From Branchiostoma belcheri (lineage: Eukaryota; Chordata; Leptocardii; Amphioxiformes; Branchiostomatidae), in contig NW_017804076.1 in assembly GCF_001625305.1 (NCBI RefSeq), positions 905,017-969,016 on the forward strand: DNA of 64,000 nucleotides. The letters are read 5' to 3'. The first letter of the stretch is position 1. Each line of letters opens with the position of its first letter. Shown in pieces: positions 1 to 12,300 of this stretch. The notes under the pieces are model-generated. The model made no database searches. It was not told the origin of the DNA and saw only the letters and a list, made by a program, of their open reading frames with translations. The translations under genes and the position numbers were made by a program.

Positions 1-37
1 AGAAGATAAGGTAAAGTTGTAGAATATCTTAACTTAC

Positions 38-2916
38 CCTCCGTAGGACAAGGGCAATGTTGTTTTTACCCAGGATGCAACTGGAGTTGTCCTCGTGCAG
101 ACCCAGTTCCTTCTTCATGGTATCCCATGATCCTTTCCTGGGATCTTCCTGGGACAGCTGAGAGCTTGACAGGTCCTGAATGAAATAGAACTCAAAGTTT
201 TACCCTACCACTGCCTTAAAACTTACCACAATGCCTCACATTCACACAAATATTCACGCAGAAATGGACATATTCTTTCCAAGACACAAAGGTCTAAAAG
301 CTACATAATGCTTAGGCAATGCTGACTGATCCAGGGTAAAACAATGCAGAAGAAATGTGAACTGTACTAATTGTTCTGGCAGATATGGTGTTGTTTCATA
401 CCTCATCATTAGGTTTCTTGGCCACTGCACTGTGGGAAGGTGTCTGTGGAGTTGCTATGGCAACATCATCCAACTGTTTATCCTCAGACTAAAGAAAAGA
501 AGGAAGGGAAATATGAAAACATCCCTGTTAACACTTTGATTCCAACTTGACTTTGACAAGTTATACTGTTAAAGCTCAAAAAAAAATTTAAAAAAGACTT
601 CACGTGCACAAAATCACCAATAATTCTGAAAGACACATACTACTTTTAGGCTGACAAAAGTTTCTCAAAACAAGAATGTAAAGCTATATCCCTCACCAGT
701 TTCGGCAATATCCCAGCAGGTCCTGGGAACCTTCTCTTCTTGCCCCGTGGTGTCAGGTCCTTGGGTTTGGAGGCGTTACACAGCTTCAACAGTCTGGACG
801 TACACACTGGGGTCCGGGGGGACAGGAAACTGCCAGGAGAACTGGTCTATATGGGCAAATATGAAGATCATAAACATTTTGTAGAAAGTATTGATAAGCA
901 TTGAAACTTGATAGTTGTGAATGTGTAACAGTGTTGTTACCATTGATTGGCAAAAATGGAGTTTGTTTTTTTGAAAGTCAACAAAATAGCCATATGATAA
1001 TGATGAAAAAAGCTTTTACAAACAAAAGAATAGTTATGCTTTTCATTCTAAACTCAGTGACTATAGTTCAGTGTCTAATGAGAAAAAGAATAGAAAAACA
1101 CCACTAAACTATACACAGATAAAAAACACTCACTCCTTGTTGTTCAGACATTGTGCTTTGTCCAAAACTAGAGTTGTACAACCCAGAACTGGGTCCGTTT
1201 GGTGACCTCTGTCTGATGGGGCCTGCTCTGCCATGGGGCATTCTGGGACTCTGCTGCATTGTGGGAGTATACTGCATCCTGGGAGTCTGCTGAAACCTTG
1301 GAGGCTGTTGCATCCTGGGAGCCGCCATCCCAGCAGGCTGTGGCATCCTTGGTGTGCCGTGTTGTCCTCCGTACCTCGGAGTAGAGGAAACACTCCCCAT
1401 ACGTGGGGCAAATGTGTGGCCTCCTCTTTGTGGCAGCCTCGGTCCAGCTTGGGTAAAACTTGTGGATGTGACATGACTTGTACCAACAGTTCCGTGGGTA
1501 CCCATAGTGTTCTGCACACCCGAAGTGCTGCTTGTAGGATTCCTCATTCCACTTGGTTTAAACTGTGCATTGGCTGGGTTCCTCAACCCACTAGTAGTCT
1601 GTATTCCAGGGTTATACTGCACCGGTCCAGAGCTCACAGTTGATGGGAAACTGGGATTGTTTGCCTCAGGAACTCTTAGTTTCTGAGTACTGCTTACTTT
1701 GCTGGCAAACACATAGCCTTTACTTACAGGTTTATTTTGTAAAGAGGCAAAGCTTCTTAACTGAGATGTGCTTGAGGTACTTCCAACATTAACTGCAGGA
1801 GTTCGAAGCTGAGTACTTGTACTGTATGTACCAGCAACATTAGGGAGAGAGTTCCCTTTGTTTAGCCCTGTTATATTATTGCTACCTTGCCCAGACCCAT
1901 CCTTTGTACTGCTACTGTTCACAGAGGGTCCTCCAAGCAGACGGGAAAGTCTTCCTGTAGTTCCAGGACTCTGGTTATCTGTAGGGCTGTTTTGAACATT
2001 ATTGTTGGGCACACCACTTACTAACACAGGGCTACCTCCTGTATTAGAAGGTACTGCACTACCTCTTCCACTACTAGTGTTTGCATCAAACACATTGTTT
2101 GGCCTAAGAGAAAACCCAGTGCCACTAGGTACAGAAGGGCTGTTGGGGGAAGTTTTGTTGACAGGTTTGAAAACAAATTTTCCCAGTTTCTTGCCTGCTG
2201 GGGACTGTGTTGTGCCTGAGTCTGCTACAGGCATTCTGAGTCCACTGGTACTCTGGGTTTGATTGCTTGAAGAACCGAGTCCTTGTATTTTGTTCAGAAT
2301 GGCTTGCGATCTCCCTTGCATAGAAGGTCCACCAACATTGTGTGCAGTGCCTCCTATCTTTTGTTCCATGCATTGCAGTCTACTGCTGCCTTCAGCAGTA
2401 CTACTTTCTGAGGGACTGTTTGAGGTCTTTGGCTGTTTTTTTGGCGGTTGAACTCCAAGAATGGGGGAGTCACTTGATCGCCTTTTGGTTAAAAACGATC
2501 CGATACTGTCATCACCAAAGTCATCATCAAAAGCTCCCAGGAAAGATGAGTTGATGTTGGCTTGAGGAGGTTGATCTGGAGTCTTGTAGTCCACTGTAGG
2601 TTTCTTGTTGAAAGTAGTTTTTGTGATCAGGTTGTTGTTCTGCTGCTGTAAGGGTCTGGAGTTGGTAGAGTTGGCCATGGATGTGGCAGGAGCCATACTA
2701 GCTGATTCTGCTAGTAAGAAGTCCTGAAATCATAATACATGTGTTAGATATTGGTGATCTGATTAACATTCATTCAACCTTTGACAACTTCCATAATTTA
2801 GATGAAACAGAAACTGCAATTATAAATGTAAGTTGATGACGTAAGAAGTTGAGTACCTCATCTCCAAGATCCAAGTCGTCATCACCAATGCTGAACAAAC
2901 CACCTTGTCCAGCCAT
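38..2916 (-). CDS. HROB: HROB-like homologous recombination OB-fold protein, 5' part (C-terminus beyond left edge)
   Basis: Five coding exons, all phase 0: 2857-2916 (start MAGQGGLFSIGDDD), 1134-2723, 697-846, 402-482, 38-175. The donor at 37 leads out of the window. The long second exon (530 codons) is low-complexity, rich in S, T, N, G, P and Q, with an acidic patch (FDDDFGDDSIGSF) and R/M/P/Q repeats near its end, so it is probably disordered. The family is recognised from the short conserved blocks that follow: exon 3 ends RRFPGPAGILPKL, exon 4 holds the ATPQTPSHSAVAK block, and exon 5 (WDTMKKELGL...NNIALVLRR) matches the start of the OB-fold region of human HROB (C17orf53). In vertebrates HROB recruits the MCM8-MCM9 helicase for homologous recombination and crosslink repair in the nucleus. 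The identification rests on remembered motif order, not a database search. The acceptor of exon 4 could also lie 6 bp upstream, adding two residues. Confidence 0.85.
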
Positions 2917-3795
2917 CTTGGCACTCAGAACTGGAACAATTTTGAGAAGGAAAATGACATAAATTGATTTTGAATAACAATAGCAATCAAGCATCAAGGA
3001 AAGACGGTTTGTTTGGGACGACTACATCACACGTCATCAGAAATTTGACAGTAGGAGGGTCTTCCGACTACCTTGGTCATTTCTAAAGAAAATTATTAAC
3101 TCTTGGGCATCCAAACTTTAAACTTTTTGTCTCTCTCCGACCGGCCAAAGACCAAGCAAGCCCCCCTCCCCGCAAACTTTTATGCGTGAACTTACCGCAC
3201 GAGCTGAGTGTTCAGTGCTGCATTAGAAACAACAAAGTTTAACACATTGTTCTAAAAATCAGTTTGTTTCATCTGCCACGTGTAAAGCCCATCCAGAACG
3301 GGACTGTAGTTGAAACTAAAGCTGATTTTTGCTGGCCGCGGAAAACTCTGAGGATTTTTAAAATGGCCGCTTTCTCTGTCATCTCGGAGAATCTCGCAAA
3401 CTTTCAAGCATCGCGAGATTTTGCAAAGCTAGAAGATCACATTCCTCAAGGGGAGGGATACAAAATTTGTCTCATATAAATATCAACAAAAGAAAGTTTA
3501 CAAGTGAGTAAACAGTTTCACAGATATCTTTTTTTTTATATTGTGATTTATATCTTACAAGAAAATGTTATGAATGCAATCTAATTTTGAGAAATATTAA
3601 TTTTCATCGAAATTATTCAAAGAGTAACATTACCTATGTATGAATGGTGTGATCCGAAAATACCGCGGTCGAAATGAAAATGTTGCCAAGGTAGCAGAGG
3701 AAAATGGGAGTAAATCCCCCTGCGTTTTCTGGCTAAATTACGCTTTAACACTTTTCTAAGTCCTGGAAGACCTTCAGTCAACACACGCCTTGAAA
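2917..3795. promoter_or_regulatory. Shared head-to-head promoter region of HROB and the RING gene
   Basis: About 880 bp separate the two divergent start codons. A minus-strand donor (GTAAGT, about 3190-3195) and an acceptor just upstream of the HROB start suggest an HROB 5' non-coding exon. Around 3360-3425 lie an AAAATGGCCGC motif (YY1-like) and two TCGCGAGAT/ATCTCGCAA-type motifs, which are typical of TATA-less housekeeping promoters. The motif identities are from memory and transcription starts are not visible. Confidence 0.5.
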
Positions 3796-6700
3796 ATGCC
3801 AAAGAAACGGGACGACGAAGCGACCAAACAAGCTATCGCTGAGAAGGTTTGTGTCCGAGAATTTGTTGGGGGAGGGGGGCTTTTGACAAATATCTTCAGT
3901 GCATAGTATACACTACATAGTTGTTGTCGTGTTTTTCACCAGTCTTATAGCTTATTGGGGATTTGCAGTATTCTTTGTAGACGATGTCAATAGACTGTCC
4001 AGTGTATTATAACGTTTACCTTTTATGTTGGTTTTGTCCTTCTTCAAAATTTAACTTACAACTTGTTTCTCAAAGGCATGAACAAACAACCTGTTGCTGT
4101 CTTTATTTCCTTTGAACACTATTTCATATGATTGATATTTTATGCCAGGTGAAATTTTATGCCAGGTTAAACAGACTCAAAGTAAACATACAATGATGAT
4201 GATGATGATGATGGTGATGTTGTTGTTGTTGTTGATGATGATGTTGAAATTCTCTGCCAGGTGAAACAGATCCAAAGTAAGCAGGCGAGATGGATGCAGG
4301 AGAGGAAACAGCAGCTGGACCGGGGAGGAGGAGGAGGAGGAGGAGGGAGGCAGCAGTCACAGACAGGACAGACTAGGGGGAGAGGTACTACAGGACAGAG
4401 GGGGGCGGTAGACAGGAAGGACAAGAAACCAGCTGCACAGTCTACAACTACAAGTATGTAATCATGGCCATGTAGTACAATGTATAACTGTAGCCTTCAA
4501 AGTCAGTAAGACTAGTAAGTTACTATGTTACACTTCAAAGTTCGTCTAACTGTTAAGATTAAAGCCAAAATGAAGAAATCAAAAGCCTTTAACTTTTTTA
4601 AGTGAGGAATGTCAGGTAGAATGATATTACTCTATTTTATTATGTTTTCCTTTAAATAAAGTAGTACATGTAGTTGTAATCTGCATATGTAAATAACATT
4701 ATAAGACAGTAAACCAATTTGACTCTACAGCTATGTGAGACTTCTTACAGCTGTGATGTTAATTTCGTTACTTAATTTCACCTTCTATTTTTCCTCTGTA
4801 GATACAGCATATATACCATGGATTTCCAAGAATGACATCGACAAGCAGTTCCAACAAAAGTCCTCAAGATCTCAGCCTCCCAAACCGTCAAGTGCACCAA
4901 CAATAACAGGGAAGTCCAGAAAAACAGAAACGAAAACAGCAACCTCACAGAGTGAAAGAAAATTATCCACACAAAGGCCAAAAAGTGCAAACAGAACACT
5001 GGAGAGACCACAGACTTATACAAAAGGGTCTTTCAATGAAGTAAATGGTAATACATTAAATAGCAAACAGAATGTCAGACAAACAGATTCAGAGAATGGA
5101 ACGCAAGATGAAGAAGAAATAGTGCCTAACACACATACATCTGACATTGTACATACTACTGAATTCCCAAAGCAAGACAGTGTCTCTTCAGCAAGAGAAA
5201 CTTTGCACAAACTCAATTTAAAACATGACAAGGTTGGAAATGATGTGCAAGAAGATGTAGAAAGAACAGAGGACCAATCAGGATCGAGAAGTGCAAGAGC
5301 TCGAGCTATGTTGTCTCCAGACATGTTTGATGCGTTGGCAGATCAGATAGCCAACAGACTGAAGGTGAGAATGGATAAACCAGCAAGCAGGGAAGACTCA
5401 GGAGTCACTCAGGAAACAAGCATTGACACACACAAGTGTCAGGTCTGCTCTTCTCTTATGGTAAGGCTGTTTTCTCTGTACCTCTGAGTCCGATAAAATG
5501 TATTAGTTTGTCCATAGTACTAGAATCTCTAAGTTTTACCTTGTAAATATCTATAAATTATATTTTCCCCAATACATTCTTGTTTTCTAGGCTTTTTCTT
5601 GGTAAATGACAATTTCAATCCACAGTACAGTACAAGTTGTTTCCCTTTTGTTTTGAAAATTTTGCAAATGGATTTTCCAATTTTGTGTCAAATTAGCAAA
5701 GAAAATGAAATTTAGTTTTGTTTTTGTTGCAGGTTCCCCCAGACCACCGGCCCATGTTGGTTATCCCCTGTGGTCACACCTTCTGTACTGCCTGTGTCAG
5801 ACATACAGACACCTGCCCTGGGTGTGGACAGGAAGGTAGGCTCATACATTTGTACATATATCATACTAGTAACTGACTGCCTTTGTCCTCTGTCTACTGA
5901 TGAACAATTATAACCGTAATAATGTTGGTAGAATCCATAGTTACATTTACAACTTACAACACAAAAAGAAAGACCATAAATTTTGGATGGAACTCGTCAA
6001 CCTTCATCAGACCTATGATCCACTCGCTGACTCTCCAGAAATTTGCAAGCGCGATGACGTCAGGAGTGAATCAAAAGTGGCGGGAATTTGTGTTAGAATT
6101 AAGGCTTAAACTCTGTAACTAGCCATAGTTCTTTGTTACAAACTCAGTCACTTCTTTACACATTTTGATGCATCATCAGAAATGTGTTCATATCTTTCAG
6201 TGTCATCCCTCACTTGCAACATCATGCTTCAGCAGATAATTGTAGAATACAAAAACAAGAGAAAGCCAAAAACAAGGGAACACTCAAACATCCACATAAC
6301 CAGTGCCAACCATACATACGCTCCGCAAAAGTACTCAGGCGGCACTAGCAGATTTGATTCCTTGGGTGAAGAAAACAGAACTGCACCCAGGAGAGACTCT
6401 GGTTCCCATGGCGATGGTAAACATAAGGGTTACCATGGTAACAGAGGTGAGGACTATGTGGAGAAGTACCACACCCTGACTGTGAGGTGTGAGGTGCTGG
6501 AGACAGAGGCTGATGGGATCAGGGGGAAGATGGAGACGGTTGCTAAGCAACTAGAGAGGGAACAGGTGAGTATTGTTCTTAACAGAATTCAACAGTAACT
6601 GCAGGTAGCTATAGGTTGTTCCATTACAATGTTGTATGGTTCTTTTGATTGCTAAGTAGGCCATTTTATAAAACAACTTTTACCTTAATACACTGTTAGT

Positions 6701-7869
6701 AACAAATTTAGAACAGAGCAATGTAGGATTTAATTGTAGCTTTTCAGGCATGTTTACTAAGGAGTATAAAAATCTACTGGTAGTCTACTTTTGTTACCTT
6801 GTAGTATTACGTTTAAATAGCATGCATAGTCCAGTGGTTTGCGACTCTCCCTCTGGACCAAAAGGTTGGGAGTTTGAATCCTGGGTATTGTCGCTCACTT
6901 GACATGCAATGGAAGGGGTCGCAGTACTTAGAACAGCTGTGGTCCGCTGTTCATTGTGCTTGTCAAAAATAGCTAGGGGAACTTCCCTGTTACAATGTAC
7001 ATGTACCTGTAAATACCGTACATAGCGTGATTAGCGTCTGTCTTCTCTGTCATGACCAGTGGCCATGGGAGAATAGCTCTTCAGTGACAGTGTGAGCTAA
7101 AACTGGATTGAGATACCTTTCCTTGACCTTGTTTTGATTCATCTATTTAGAAACAAGTTGCTGCAATAGAAAAGCAAGAAGAGAACCTAAAGGAACAGAT
7201 TAAGATTTTGGAAGAGAAAATCAGCAGTCTCCAGAGTCATAAAGAAGGTTACAAAGACACCTGTAATGAGTTAGAGGGACAACACTTTAACCTGGCCTCC
7301 AAGTTATCTATGGTGGAGGATACTCTACAGTCACTGACACTGGAGAGGGATAAGGTAAGCAGCAAATCTTTATTTTTGTTCACTAATCAGTAATCATCAT
7401 TCTGCATTATGGTATTTTTTTGTGTCATTTCAGTTTTTACAAGTAATAATTCAGGTAAAAAAGCAGAAGTCAATGTCAATGGCTGTATTACTTAGATGTA
7501 CTAGATATGACAATATTTCTTGTTTTTGAACATACAGTAACATAGTAATTATCACCAGTACATCTGAACATGAATTTTGTCAAAAATACTAAGTACATGT
7601 AGCTGTATTATTTCTTGCAGGCAAAAACCAGAATCATTATAGATATATTTTGAGAAGGCTTGCCTGAATTGCATTACAAAATTGCTCTCAATTGATTAGA
7701 ATCATCATTTAACAAGACTAATCTACAACCAATAACCTATTGGATGTAGCAAATTACTTTTATAACTTGTATTTATCTTGTGACTAATAGCATGTTTGCG
7801 TTTACTGTTCTATAGGTGAGGATCCTGGCTTACAACTTTGATCCATCTATTAACATAGACAATGACTGA
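3796..7869 (+). CDS. RING-finger, coiled-coil protein (putative E3 ubiquitin ligase)
   Basis: Seven exons with compatible phases: 3796-3846, 4261-4453, 4802-5460, 5733-5835, 6201-6565, 7151-7354, 7816-7869 (stop TGA). The protein is about 540 residues. The order is a basic N-terminus with a Gly-rich run (exon 2), a long Ser/Thr/Lys-rich and probably disordered exon 3, then a RING finger split over exons 3-5. The RING ligands are visible: CQVC, then CGHTFCTAC, then CPGC. After it comes the hydrophobic NIMLQQIIVEY helix usual downstream of such RINGs. Exons 5-6 are heptad-like coiled coil rich in E, K, Q and L, and the last exon encodes a short tail ending in NFDPSINIDND. RINGs of this type recruit E2 enzymes. 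I do not recognise the orthologue. A poly(A)-type AATAAA lies near 8040. The terminal exon has a second copy at 24789. Confidence 0.75.
4145..4286 (+). repeat. Duplicated start of RING exon 2 flanking a GATGAT/GTT microsatellite
   Basis: The splice acceptor and first ~24 bases of exon 2 (4256-4286, GCCAGGTGAAACAGATCC) have an imperfect second copy at 4160-4190, and a third GCCAGGTGAAA at 4145. A (GATGAT)n then (GTT)n tract lies between them. The upstream copies look like decayed acceptors produced by local slippage or duplication. Confidence 0.6.
6818..7121 (+). mobile_element. tRNA-derived SINE in intron 5 of the RING gene
   Basis: The 5' end resembles a tRNA: an A-box-like TAGTCCAGTGGTT and a B-box-like GAGTTTGAATCC about 40 bp apart. 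A non-tRNA body follows with a tract (TGGTCCGCTGTTC) of the sort seen in SINE bodies. It lies between exons at 6565 and 7151. The boundaries are approximate. Confidence 0.55.
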
Positions 7870-9345
7870 CATCTCCACCAATTAACTTTAGAACAGCAAA
7901 CTATACAAGACAGTATACCAGGCTCAAGAATGGTATTGAGGTGTACATGTAGTATAATTACCTCAGGGAGAATGTATGATCTAGATTCTGTATCATGCTT
8001 TCATTGAATCAATTATTTGAAAAAAAACACAAACATCTGAAATAAACATAATTGGTGCCATGATTTCTTAGAACTGTAACCTGACATGATAACCAATATT
8101 TCAGTTTATGCATAAACCTTAGAAAGTTTTATAATGTCAACATTTTTGTCCAAATTTGTTGTTTCTGTATTGGCTAATCCTTCTTGTCTGTCAATTGTAT
8201 TGTGCCATGTTTTGTTGTTGTCACTGTCCTCCTACTACAATTTTCATGTTAAACCCCTAGGCTAGGATACAAAATGTATTTTCTTGTCTATCTCTTAGTC
8301 TTACAATATACATTTGTATCTTTGATGAATAGTTGTAACCTACTGTCTTATGTACAGTGTTTGATAATTGTTATGTCACATATCTCACAGTGAGTATAAA
8401 TTCACATCTAGGACTGTCAGTGTCACAACTGTACATATACATACAGTTTGTAACAATGGTAAGATTACATAGCACATACCGTTTTAACAGATACATGTAG
8501 ATCTTTTTCCATGCAAGAATCAAATAATGTGGAACAAAAATTAATGCTCTGAATATGTATAGGAATCAAAATATTGAACAATTGAAAATGCAAATAGAGC
8601 CTCACAAAACGCTTTGTTCCTTTGTATGTTGATGCTCTTAAGTATGAGTTAATGAAGCCAATTATTTTATTCCAGTGACATTATTTTTAGCACTTTCTAA
8701 AGAGACTGGGTATTACTGATAGTCCAGATAGAGCTAAGGGTCATGTTGATACATGTATACAATTTTATACAATCAGAAAATGTACAAACATGCTTGAATT
8801 TATCATGACCACAGTATTTAAGAAAATGTGCCACAAAATACAGAAGTTGACAAACAAAACTCTTAGTGCTTCTATGTAATGCTGTGCCAAAGTGATGATA
8901 ATCAAAAGTACTGCAATATTAGGACAACTACAAAAGCCCCAAAAGTCCTGGGACTTCAGTTTGTTTTCTCTTGCTCAATGAAATTTCTCTTGCTCAATGA
9001 AATTTCTCTTGCTCAAGGATATTTTGATTTTGTTACATTCAGGTCAACATTCCTCAGCATGCAAGGAGATGTGCTGATTTGAAGGGATATTGAAAAATAA
9101 TGCCTCAAGGTTGTTTTGTGAGAGAAGCACAACTTTTTGATTTGCCCTTCTATCATAATAATTTAGCATCCCAGCTTCCTTACCTGGAAGCCCCCAAAAA
9201 TGTGGCAAATAGACTACCGGTATTTCAGAAATGAATTAATGAATTTGTATTCCACCTTACACATTAGAACATTATGTCTTGATGATCAGGGACACAAAAC
9301 ATTTCCCCTTTATCACCTATTATTAATGATAACACAAAGTTAACA
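7870..9345. other. 3' UTR of the RING gene and AT-rich spacer
   Basis: There is no convincing coding sequence. The first part is the RING 3' UTR with an AATAAA near 8040. A 21-bp unit (AATTTCTCTTGCTCAATGA) is repeated in tandem about three times at 8965-9017. The rest is AT-rich spacer up to the convergent end of GTPase gene A. Confidence 0.5.
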
Positions 9346-12300
9346 TTACTTGGTGACAAAAAGTTCCTCATACAGTGCTTGCGCACATTCTGCCTGTTCA
9401 GTGATTATCTTACGCAAGAAATGTGCCATGACACGCATGGCTTTCCCTTCAGGTAATCCATAGTTTACATGTGTTTCAAAAGAGTAATTTGCAACTTCGA
9501 GGGTCATGAGAGTACTGCCATTCTTTGAAACCATTCCAGCAAGATCACGGATGGAGGTTTGGGGCAATGAATTGGTTGCACCAAGGAGATCTGGCTGATC
9601 CTCCTTGGTTGCACCATATAGACCCTTACACATAGTGAGTTTGCTTTCTACAGATTCTTGGATAAACTCCTTATCTGTAGCAGATAACTCAGCCAAGTCT
9701 TCCTGGGAATCGTGGTCTAGGCCAAAACACTTCTTGTACACTTCACAGAATTCCCTTAACTTCTCTGTAGAAGAGAAAAGAATACATTTCATTAACTTAG
9801 AGATGAATTATCATTTTTATAATACTGATAGGTTTGTGTCCATGAATTTGTCGAAAATTTGTTAGTGTCGAGAATACTCTGCCCGCCCGGCGGTCGTCGA
9901 TAACTGTTAACAACACAACAACCAGAGTTGCTAAGAACACAGACTAAAACCGAACGCCAACTGCTTTAACCATGACACAGACCAAAACATTTACAAAAGT
10001 GTATGATAAAACATTATCATATTCAAATTAAGTACTAACCAGTCGTTAAAAATAACGTATAATGCAGTAGTTCACCACTGCTGTCACCGGCGCCAGGTTG
10101 TATCTGATGTCTAACATCTGGAATAAACCCTGTTCCACGTCTACAATCTGACTAAAACCCAATTTTTTATCGGAACCTGACACCCCTCTATCAGACGCCT
10201 GGTAAAAATTGAACAAACCGACAATACAATGTCAATAACCACAGCCAAGCCAAGCCAGCATGACCATTTTCAGGCAATAGGGGGTGTCCCGGGTTTCATT
10301 TCCATGTGCAAAAACATACATGTATACGCAAGAATTCTGAGACTGTGGAGGATGGAAAATAAGTACATGTATGTACATGTATATCCAACAGAATAAGAAA
10401 ACATTACCTAGGTCTACTGGTGTGTCCACCATGAGTCCAGCCCATGGTCTGAGAGCCCCTGACTGGACAGCCTGTGTCCACACCATCTGTTTCAGTAGTG
10501 TAGACTTGGTGGGGATCATACCCGGGGAGTAGTCTTTACACAGCATCACAAAGGCCTGTTGGTACAAGAAACACATAATATCTTCTTCATACATGTAATA
10601 TCTAACTTGATTAAAATAACACTGGACACATTTTTTTCTGTAAGGCCAAACCGTCGTAACTTTCTGGATGACATCCTCTGAAGACCCCCAAACTAGTGCC
10701 CACGGGCGAATAAAAAAAGATTCCAGCCAAAAATAAAAATGCTACCAAACCACAGGAATACAAAGCTGGTATTGTGAATTTGCAGCAGACCATAGCGACG
10801 TACATGACAAACCAACACATGCTGGCTTTTTGCAGAATTTATGAATCGGCACTACTGAGTTCTTGAGTCGTGGAGCTTGGGTGCCATCCTCCAGTGTTAC
10901 CACGGGCTCCGTCTTGTCGTTAACTACCATGGAGTACCCAGGCCTAGAGCAAGGCCAGACGTGATATTTTTTTTTTAGTCCATGGTAGTTAGCGACGGAG
11001 CCGGTAGTAACTCTGGAGGATGGCATGGAGAGCAGTCGAAAATCAATGCGCGCGCAGATGTCATCCATAAAATTAAGTCGGTGTGGCCTAACTGTTGCAG
11101 TTACAGTGTTATTGCTTGATTTGGATGTTCTCCTCGGACACTACTTACTACCTACTACTAATTGGCCAAAGGTCTTTTATATATCTTCAACGGTACCTTC
11201 ATGAGCAGTCACTATTGCTGTAATACTTTCTAGATATAAAACTAGTCACAATGGCAACAATATCTACTTGAAGTATCTGCTTTTTACCTTCGCCAAGAAG
11301 GTTATGTTTTCGTAGGCGTTCATGTGTCTGTGTGTGTGTGTGTCAGCACGATAACTCAAGAAGGCTAAAATGGATTGTCTTGATATTTGGTAGGTGGATA
11401 GGTCTTCATGAGACGTGGAACTGATAAAATTTTGGGCCCCCTAGCGGCTTGTTATAGTACTGCAGCTGAACGTCCGGTTTTGATATCTCGTGATCTAGAC
11501 ATGCTAGGGTGACGAAATTTGGATGGTGGGTAGCTCTTGTGCTGGGGAAGAAGTGATGTGAGTTTGGTCTCCCTAGCGGCTTGCTCTGGAACTGCAGGGG
11601 CGTTAGTTGAAAAATATTTAAAGGCGGATAACTCTAGAACTGATTGATGGATCGTCGTGATTTTTGGCATGTAGGTAGCTGAAGTGATGCTTAACATAAT
11701 AATATTATAATTATGCATATATTAATGTAATTTGCATAATTAATGAGGAAATTCTATAAATCAGCTGCATTCCATGATAGGACTATTCAAGCTTGTGACA
11801 TATGTAATTAAGAACGGCAGAAATACAGGCAGATATCGATTATGCAAATGAAGACATAATTTGCATAATTAATGAGAAAATGTTATATTTACATAGTGGT
11901 AACTGCCTGGAATTTCATACTTGGGATATTTAAAAGTTATGTGAAGGTGAACATGATTAAACATAACTTATTCAAATAAGGACCTCATTTGCATAATTTA
12001 TGAGGAAATGCTTTAATGGCATTCTTTGATAAGATAAGACTGTCTTCTGGTGTAGAATATGATCAACAGATATAATTGATGCAAATATAGGATCCTATTT
12101 GCACAATCAGGGGGATTAATCTATAATTTCTTACTCATAAAGGCTAACATCATTTGGCGAAGGTATGAGATCGTGGAACTGGAAGTTTTGTAATGTGGTA
12201 GGTTCCTAACCTGTTTCTGAAGTGCACTCAGTTCTTTGATCATAGCCTCTCTCAGTTTGACCATGTCAAATGCTTCTAGCATGACATTTTCCCACTTGCC

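Noticed and set aside
1130..2554. Other frames over the HROB long exon
   Set aside because: Shadows of the coding exon, without splice support or conserved motifs.
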